Shown here: positions 59,470-64,000 of the stretch, piece by piece
Layout: each line of letters begins with the position of its first letter
Numbering within the stretch: position 1 is the first letter of the stretch
Source: Pseudonocardiaceae bacterium
Lineage (GTDB): Bacteria > Actinomycetota > Actinomycetes > Mycobacteriales > Pseudonocardiaceae
Direction of reading: 5' to 3'
DNA: 64,000 nt
Assembly (NCBI GenBank): GCA_009379845.1
Contig: WHSZ01000001.1
Location: forward strand, 186,001 to 250,000
Notes under the pieces: generated by a model
Database searches by the model: none
Told to the model about the DNA's origin: nothing
Seen by the model: only the letters and a program-made list of their open reading frames with translations
Position numbers and translations under genes: made by a program

Positions 59470-59511
59470 TGGCGGAAGTGAGCTTTCCAGACGGGTAGCT
59501 CACTTCCGCCA
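59470..59511. terminator. Bidirectional terminator-like hairpin
   Basis: Perfect 15-base stem (59470-59484 with 59497-59511), 12-base loop, between two convergent genes (VOC and SRPBCC). Confidence 0.75.
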
Positions 59512-59529
59512 ACTCATGACGGGCAAGGT

Positions 59530-59982
59530 CTAGTGCCAGTTGCTGATCTTGACGTCGTGCGGCGCTGGCTCGCCCTTGCCGGTTTCGACCAGCTTCTTGA
59601 GGCTCATCAGGAAGGTCGCCCACTTGGTGCTGCAGTGGTGCATGAATTCCACCGGCTCCTGCCAGCCTTCGTGGCTGAACAGCACGATCGTGAAGTCGTC
59701 CTCCCGCTTTAGCTCGAAGCGGATCCGCGTGCCGATCCACTCCTCGGGACCGTAGACGACCTCCCATAGCACGAGTTTCGTTGGCTGAGACTCCAGGACC
59801 TTCATGTCGAACCCGGCGGGAGGCGGCGCGTCTTGGAAACGGACGCGGAATACTCCCCCGACATCGCCGTCGCCCTCCATGCCCTCCGTCCACCAGCCCG
59901 ACAGCCCGTCGGCCGTGGTCAAGGCCGCGTAGACGTCCTCGGGAGGCGACGTGACCCCGACCCTGTGCAGTATGTCCACCAT
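59530..59982 (-). CDS. SRPBCC/AHSA1-like protein
   Basis: 150 residues: VGVTSPPEDVYAALTTADGLSGWWTEGMEGDGDVGG, FKLxx-like strands and LKKLVETGKGEPAPHDVKISNWH. Member of the START-like SRPBCC family with unknown ligand. It lies 88 bases downstream of the ArsR gene on the same strand and is probably co-transcribed. ATG at 59982 is preceded by a GAGAT stretch; ATG at 60015 is an alternative. Confidence 0.75.
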   Translation of the reverse strand: MVDILHRVGVTSPPEDVYAALTTADGLSGWWTEGMEGDGDVGGVFRVRFQDAPPPAGFDMKVLESQPTKLVLWEVVYGPEEWIGTRIRFELKREDDFTIVLFSHEGWQEPVEFMHHCSTKWATFLMSLKKLVETGKGEPAPHDVKISNWH

Positions 59983-60070
59983 CTCGATATCTCTTTCCCG
60001 GGTAGGCGCCCGCATTTGGGCGCGGCTCCTCAGCGCCGCCACGGATGTGGCGACGTTCGAACGAGTTTGC

Positions 60071-60409
60071 TCAGCCTTCCTGGCTGCGCTGGATCGCTTC
60101 GGCGATCCGCTTGATGCGACGCAGCCGGGCGTCCCAGGTGGCTCCGACCGACGACAGCTGCGCGACCGCGCGCGCAAGCTGGGCCTCGTCCACCTCGTAG
60201 CGGCGCTCGCGTCCGGACGGCGTGACGTGGACCAGCCCGACGCGCTCGAGTACGCCGAGGTGTTTGGCGACCGCCTGCCGCGTGACCGGCAGCTGCTCAC
60301 TCAGCGCGGTTGCCGTGCCGCCGCCGTCGGTCAGCAGCAGGTCGAGCATCCGCCGCCGGGTCGGATCGCCCACGGCCGACCAGATGTCGTCGTCGATGGT
60401 GACGCTCAT
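60071..60409 (-). CDS. ArsR-family transcriptional regulator
   Basis: 112 residues: IWSAVGDPTRRRMLDLLL, winged helix ALSEQLPVTRQAVAKHLGVLERVGLV and RRYEVDEAQL. No Cys metal site is seen, so it is probably not a metal sensor. It overlaps the preceding SRPBCC gene (ATGA), a common pairing. Two matching inverted repeats upstream of the operon are its likely operators. Confidence 0.85.
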   Translation of the reverse strand: MSVTIDDDIWSAVGDPTRRRMLDLLLTDGGGTATALSEQLPVTRQAVAKHLGVLERVGLVHVTPSGRERRYEVDEAQLARAVAQLSSVGATWDARLRRIKRIAEAIQRSQEG

Positions 60410-60870
60410 GGCGCCGACACCAGCCGAGCGACGTACGCGACGAGGCGGGGCAGGAAGTGGTCCCAGGCGCTGGCGTGTTCGCGGTACTTTTCCTCGAGCA
60501 CGGCCGCCTCCCAGCCCTTCTCCCGGAACCCGGACTCGATGAAGCGCAGCAGCGTGCCCGCACCCGACGGGACCAGCTCGAAGGTCACCAGGAGGGAGTT
60601 GGCCGATGTCGCGGCCTCCCCCTCGTCGTACCCCCACCGGAAGGAGAACCGCCTGGGCGGGTCGGCCTCCACCACCGTGAGCGGTACGACCTTCGCCTCC
60701 GGCGTAGATCTGTCGCCAAACGAGATGACCCCTCCTGAGCCGGGCACCGGCTCCAGCTCCGCCTCATCCGGCCACCACTCCCGCAGGTGTTCGGGCATGC
60801 TGATGACCTCGTAGACCACCTCGGGTCCGGCTTCGACGTGGATCTCCCGCTCGATGCTGCCGTACTCCAT
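60406..60870 (-). CDS. SRPBCC-family protein
   Basis: 154 residues: GSIEREIHVEAGPEVVYEVISMPEHLREWWPDEAEL, then beta strands (PPRRFSFRWGYDEG) and a closing helix HASAWDHFLPRLVAYVARL. Same family as 59530-59982 but a different subgroup. First gene of the SRPBCC-ArsR-SRPBCC run. Confidence 0.8.
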   Translation of the reverse strand: MEYGSIEREIHVEAGPEVVYEVISMPEHLREWWPDEAELEPVPGSGGVISFGDRSTPEAKVVPLTVVEADPPRRFSFRWGYDEGEAATSANSLLVTFELVPSGAGTLLRFIESGFREKGWEAAVLEEKYREHASAWDHFLPRLVAYVARLVSAP

Positions 60871-60888
60871 CCCACTCCCCGTCCTCTC

Positions 60889-60903
60889 GCAACCTTTAGT
60901 TGC
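60889..60903. promoter_or_regulatory. Candidate ArsR operator 1
   Basis: GCAACCTTTAGTTGC, inverted repeat; same outer arms and length as the second site at 60929. 18 bases upstream of the SRPBCC ATG. Confidence 0.6.
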
Positions 60904-60928
60904 ACATTACGGCATCCATCCAGAATGC

Positions 60929-60943
60929 GCAACCACTGGTTGC
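60929..60943. promoter_or_regulatory. Candidate ArsR operator 2
   Basis: GCAACCACTGGTTGC, perfect inverted repeat, 40 bases from site 1 (start to start). The two would frame the promoter. Confidence 0.6.
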
Positions 60944-61032
60944 TCGCCCGGTCACCTGTGCTCGCCTGTCGGACGAGCGTACGTTTCTTGGAGCCGGCCC
61001 CATGGGAGCGGAAGTTTGGGCATGATGCGGCC

Positions 61033-61545
61033 ATGGCGGAAATCGGAAGTGACGCGGTCGCTACTGATCGCGGGGGCCTCGATCCAGCGACGTTGGAGGA
61101 TCTGCTCAAGGACGAGCTGGCCCGGGGAGACGCAACACTGGGACGCACGGAGACCAAGACGAGCATCCTGCTGGCGGTGTTCAGTCCGATCCTTACCGTT
61201 GGCCTCGCCGTGTTGCCGCAGGCTTCGACGCCACTGACGGCCCGTCTCGTGTCCTGGGCCGCGTTGGCGCTGCTGGCTTTGGCGCTGCTGGTGTTGTTGT
61301 GGAATGTGCGGCCACGACTGCGAGGGAGTGGCTTCGCCACCTACGAGTCGATGACGGATGCCGAGCTCGTGCAGCACTTCACCCGCATCGCGGCTGATCC
61401 TCACCGTTGGCATCGGGAACGGTTGCTCGTGGTTGCTCAGCTCGGAGCCAAGAAGTTCAAGATGCTTCGAGCGGCGACCACCCTCATCGTCAGTGCGCTG
61501 TTTTTGGCGATCGCCGCGGCCATCGCGGCCGCGACGTCGATTTGA
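61033..61545 (+). CDS. PycTM-like (Pycsar effector family) membrane protein
   Basis: 170 residues. Soluble N-terminus, then RTETKTSILLAVFSPIL leading into a first membrane helix (44-62), a second (73-91) ending NVRPRLRG, a cytosolic stretch with FATYESMTDAELVQHF and QLGAKKFKMLRAATT, and a C-terminal helix (150-168). This order is typical of Pycsar-effector transmembrane proteins that respond to cyclic nucleotides. No cyclase gene is next to it. ATG at 61033 has only a weak ribosome site. Confidence 0.6.
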   Translation: MAEIGSDAVATDRGGLDPATLEDLLKDELARGDATLGRTETKTSILLAVFSPILTVGLAVLPQASTPLTARLVSWAALALLALALLVLLWNVRPRLRGSGFATYESMTDAELVQHFTRIAADPHRWHRERLLVVAQLGAKKFKMLRAATTLIVSALFLAIAAAIAAATSI

Positions 61546-61576
61546 TGCGGACAATCGCGGCACGCGGTCACCCGAG

Positions 61577-62218
61577 TTACTTCCCTGTGCACATCAGCAG
61601 ATGACCCCGGCGGTACCGTTCCTCCGCGCGCGGCTCACGCAGCATCCGGCCGACTTCGATAAATCCGGCTTCGCCGGCCAGCCCCGCGAGGTCGTCGATT
61701 GGCCACCGGTACGCCGTCGCCACCTTGTGGTCGAACGCTGTAGTCGGCTCACCTTCTGACTCGAAGAAGGCGAGCAACAGGTGGCCGTCGGGCGCGAGTA
61801 CCCGATGGAACTCGGCAAAGTACGACGGCATCTCCCGCGGTGGGGTGTGAATTACCGAATACCAGGAGACGATGCCGGGTAGCTTGCCGTCGGCCAGGTC
61901 CAGGGCGTCCATGGAACCGACGTCGAACCGCAGGTCCGGGTATGCCGCGCGAGCGAGATCGACCATCATCGGCGACAGGTCGACACCGAAGACGTCCAGC
62001 CCCAGGTCCCGCAGGTGCGCGGTCACCCGTCCAGGCCCGCATCCCAGCTCGGCGACGGGTCCGGGATCAGCGGTCCGTGCGAGCTCAGCGAACGCGGCGA
62101 GCACCGCGCGATCCAGCGGAAGAGCGTCGAGCTCATCGCGGGCGAATTCGGCGTACCGGACGGCGACGGCATCGTAGGCATCGGCTGTCGCATCGAGGTG
62201 TGAGGAAGGTTCAGTCAC
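61577..62218 (-). CDS. SAM-dependent methyltransferase (class I)
   Basis: 213 residues: SAM motif VAELGCGPGRVTAHLRDLG near residue 54, VFGVDLSPMMVDLARA, and the post-motif VSWYSVIHTPPREMPSYFAEFHRVLAPDGHLLLAFF. Small-molecule type; substrate unknown. GTG start at 62218 without a clear ribosome site. 63 bases downstream of the B12-binding gene on the same strand. Confidence 0.82.
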   Translation of the reverse strand: MTEPSSHLDATADAYDAVAVRYAEFARDELDALPLDRAVLAAFAELARTADPGPVAELGCGPGRVTAHLRDLGLDVFGVDLSPMMVDLARAAYPDLRFDVGSMDALDLADGKLPGIVSWYSVIHTPPREMPSYFAEFHRVLAPDGHLLLAFFESEGEPTTAFDHKVATAYRWPIDDLAGLAGEAGFIEVGRMLREPRAEERYRRGHLLMCTGK

Positions 62219-62281
62219 AAGAGGACACTAGGTCCCCACCGCACCGACGACCGCATCGGACTGGGCTGGCCGACGCGGTCC

Positions 62282-62677
62282 TCACGCTCGGCTCGTGAGC
62301 CCGTAGAACGTGTCGACCACGTGCTGGATCGGCTCGCCGGGGCCGAAGTGGTGCCGTACGCCCGCGTCGATGGCCCACCCGATCTCGTCGTCCTCCGCTA
62401 TGCCACCGGTAATCACCGGGATGTCCGCGCCCTGCTCGGCGAGTAGCCGCACGACCTCCACGCTGAACTCGCCGAGCCCGCCGCTCAGTGAACTCACCCC
62501 GACGACATCGGCGTCTTCCGCGACGGCCGTGGCCACGATGGTTTCCGGCAGGTTCCGCTTGCCCAGGTACACGACCTCCATGCCGGCCTCGGTGAGGTGC
62601 TTCGCGATCAGCAGCACACCGACGTCGTGCCCGTCCAGCCCGACCTTGGCGAGCACCACCCGAGGCCGCCTGCTCAT
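62282..62677 (-). CDS. Cobalamin-binding small subunit of an acyl-CoA mutase
   Basis: 131 residues: the B12 motif DGHDVG near residues 15-20, VVGVSSLSGG and VITGGI, the DxHxxG-SxL-GG set. Size and separation from the large subunit resemble IcmB/HcmB-type two-part mutases. ATG overlaps the stop of the large-subunit gene (ATGA). Confidence 0.87.
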   Translation of the reverse strand: MSRRPRVVLAKVGLDGHDVGVLLIAKHLTEAGMEVVYLGKRNLPETIVATAVAEDADVVGVSSLSGGLGEFSVEVVRLLAEQGADIPVITGGIAEDDEIGWAIDAGVRHHFGPGEPIQHVVDTFYGLTSRA

Positions 62678-64000
62678 CCTGCCTCCCGGAACCCACTCCG
62701 GGTGGCCTCGATGATCTGCTCGATCGTGGCGCCGGCCCGCAGCGCCTCCGCCGACGGTGGCAGCAGGTTGCCGGTGCCGCGCGCGGCCAGCCGGACCCGC
62801 TCCAGCGTGCCGTCCAGCGCCGGACCGGCATGCTGCTCCTTGTGCTTGCGGACCCGCTCGCGCAATTGACCTTCCACGACGTCCAGGCCAGGCACGGGTT
62901 CGGTGGATCCGGCGAACAACCCCTGCCACCGGGGCGCACCGGCGGTGTTCTCCCCGATGAACTCCCGCTCGCCCGAGTCCAGCTGGCGCTGCCGGGTACC
63001 GCGCCGCTCGTCGATCAGCTCGGCGATGTAGCCGCTGTACAGGCAGGCGAGCGCGCCGCCGCGCTCCTCGATCCGGTCGAGCTCGCGGACGACCTGTTCG
63101 CGCACCCAGGCTTCGACGTCGGTGAACTTGTGCCCACCGGCGAGCGGGTCGATGGACGCGGTGATGCCGTGCTCAGCGCCGACCACACGGAGCGTCCGGA
63201 CCGCCAGCGCCGCCGCTTCGGTCGACGGCACCCGCAGCGCCTCGTCGTAGGAGGCCGCGCACAGGTAATCCACCCCGCCGAGCGTCGCGGCGGCCACACT
63301 CAACGTGCACCGCGGCACGTTCACCAGCGGCTCGTTGCTGGTCTCCAGCCCGTGCGCGTAGCCCATCAGCGCCACCGGCGGAATCTCGTCCGGCCGCACG
63401 GAAAACCGCTCGCGCAGGATCTCGCCCCACAACGCGCGCGCCACCCGGAAAACCGCCGCACACACGAACAGATCGCTGCGCTCGTTGACGAACAGCATGA
63501 TCCGCTTCGCGGCCTCGACCGCGGAGTGCCCGCGCCGCACCAACTCCTCGAGGTAAGTGATGCCGTTCGCCAGCGCGATTCCCAGCGCGCGCACTGGGCC
63601 GGCGCCGGCGACATCGTAGTGGTTGGAACACACCGCCATCGCGTAGCCGGGCATCCCCTCCTCGATCGCGTAGCCGACCGTGTCGCAGGCGATACGCACG
63701 GCTTGCTCGGGGCTGAACAGTTCGGTACCGCGCGCGGTGAACTCCTTGAGCGGATCGTTCTGCATCACCAGCCGGACGTGCTCGGCGCCGCGCTCCGCGA
63801 GTACCTCGCGCACCATCGGCAACCCGACGTGACCGACGCTGTTCGCCAGCATCCCGAGGCTGTCCAGCTTCTCGAGGTCCAGCGGTGCGCAGATGGTCCG
63901 CAGGTCGTCGAGCGTTCCGCAGGAAACACCGGCGCGCCCCACCTGCGCGCGGGCCAGCCGGTGGTCGGGGTCGAAACCGAGCTGGGCCGGCAGATCGCAG
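62674..64000 (-). CDS. Methylmalonyl-CoA-mutase-family large subunit (N-terminus outside the window)
   Basis: About 442 residues are present; the frame stays open to the right edge (DLPAQLGFDPDHRLARAQVGR), so the start lies beyond 64000. TIM-barrel mutase features: VREVLAERGAEHVRLVMQNDP, CSNHYDVAGAGPVRALGIALANGITYLEELV where mutases have SGYHMQEAGA, SLSVAAATLGGVDYLCAASYDEAL. The His of the active site is kept but the preceding Tyr is Asn. Not an ordinary methylmalonyl-CoA mutase; substrate unknown. Confidence 0.8.
   Translation of the reverse strand, partial: CDLPAQLGFDPDHRLARAQVGRAGVSCGTLDDLRTICAPLDLEKLDSLGMLANSVGHVGLPMVREVLAERGAEHVRLVMQNDPLKEFTARGTELFSPEQAVRIACDTVGYAIEEGMPGYAMAVCSNHYDVAGAGPVRALGIALANGITYLEELVRRGHSAVEAAKRIMLFVNERSDLFVCAAVFRVARALWGEILRERFSVRPDEIPPVALMGYAHGLETSNEPLVNVPRCTLSVAAATLGGVDYLCAASYDEALRVPSTEAAALAVRTLRVVGAEHGITASIDPLAGGHKFTDVEAWVREQVVRELDRIEERGGALACLYSGYIAELIDERRGTRQRQLDSGEREFIGENTAGAPRWQGLFAGSTEPVPGLDVVEGQLRERVRKHKEQHAGPALDGTLERVRLAARGTGNLLPPSAEALRAGATIEQIIEATRSGFREAG

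Overview
The window is GC-rich actinobacterial DNA carrying almost the whole sterol (cholesterol/phytosterol) catabolic programme. Gene order, product lengths and operators match the Rv3492c-Rv3574 region of Mycobacterium tuberculosis and the sterol islands of rhodococci. Gene order is rearranged and several genes are interleaved that mycobacteria keep elsewhere. High GC, many GTG starts and the rearrangements suggest a Pseudonocardiaceae-like actinomycete; that placement is inference. No rRNA, tRNA, CRISPR array, insertion sequence or prophage was seen.

Layout: 1-5.4 kb (minus) mce4D(partial)-C-B-A-yrbE4B-yrbE4A, the sterol importer, possibly led by a small coupled ORF. 5.8-10.5 kb (minus) fdxD, Zn-alcohol dehydrogenase, Hsd4A, aldehyde dehydrogenase and an SDR. 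10.7-14.6 kb (plus) fadE26-fadE27-fadD17, side-chain beta-oxidation. 14.6-26.9 kb: nitronate-monooxygenase-like protein, FadD19, EchA19, another acyl-CoA synthetase, two LLM flavoproteins, a double-DUF35 protein with Ltp4 and Ltp3 (side-chain aldolase module, typical for C24-branched sterols), a KSI-like protein and CYP125. 27.1-30 kb: FadA5 and two SDRs. 30-44.8 kb: the HIP (C/D-ring) locus: EchA20-IpdABC, FadA6-KstR2, IpdF-FadE30, FadD3-EchA13-like-FadE31-FadE32, a Ser/Thr protein kinase, and a third acyl-CoA dehydrogenase. 44.8-48.4 kb (minus) HsaA-D-C-B and 48.5-51.2 kb (minus) HsaE-G-F (A/B-ring meta-cleavage). 51.2-58.1 kb: a Kst4D-like flavoprotein divergent from kstD-kshA-small Cys protein-kshB-hsd4B/chsH3. 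58.2-64 kb: unrelated genes (RibD/DHFR-like, VOC, ArsR with two SRPBCC proteins, PycTM-like membrane protein, methyltransferase, split B12-dependent acyl-CoA mutase).

Regulation is readable. About a dozen sites matching the KstR pattern TnnAACnnGTTnnA precede uptake, side-chain and A/B-ring genes. Three ACCnAGCAnTnGCTnGGT-like palindromes (KstR2 type) precede only HIP genes, and the kstR2 gene itself is present. kstR, the igr genes (chsE1/E2, chsH1/H2, ltp2) and the 3-beta-hydroxysteroid oxidising enzyme are not in the window.

The genes form one route. Mce4 imports sterol; CYP125/FdxD, FadD19/FadD17, FadE26/27, EchA19/ChsH3, Hsd4A, FadA5 and Ltp3/4 shorten the side chain. KstD and KshAB open ring B; HsaAB, HsaC, HsaD and HsaEFG degrade rings A/B. 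FadD3 and the Ipd/FadE/EchA/FadA6 set degrade HIP. Several convergent gene ends carry strong, sequence-related hairpins, a recurring structural feature of this window.
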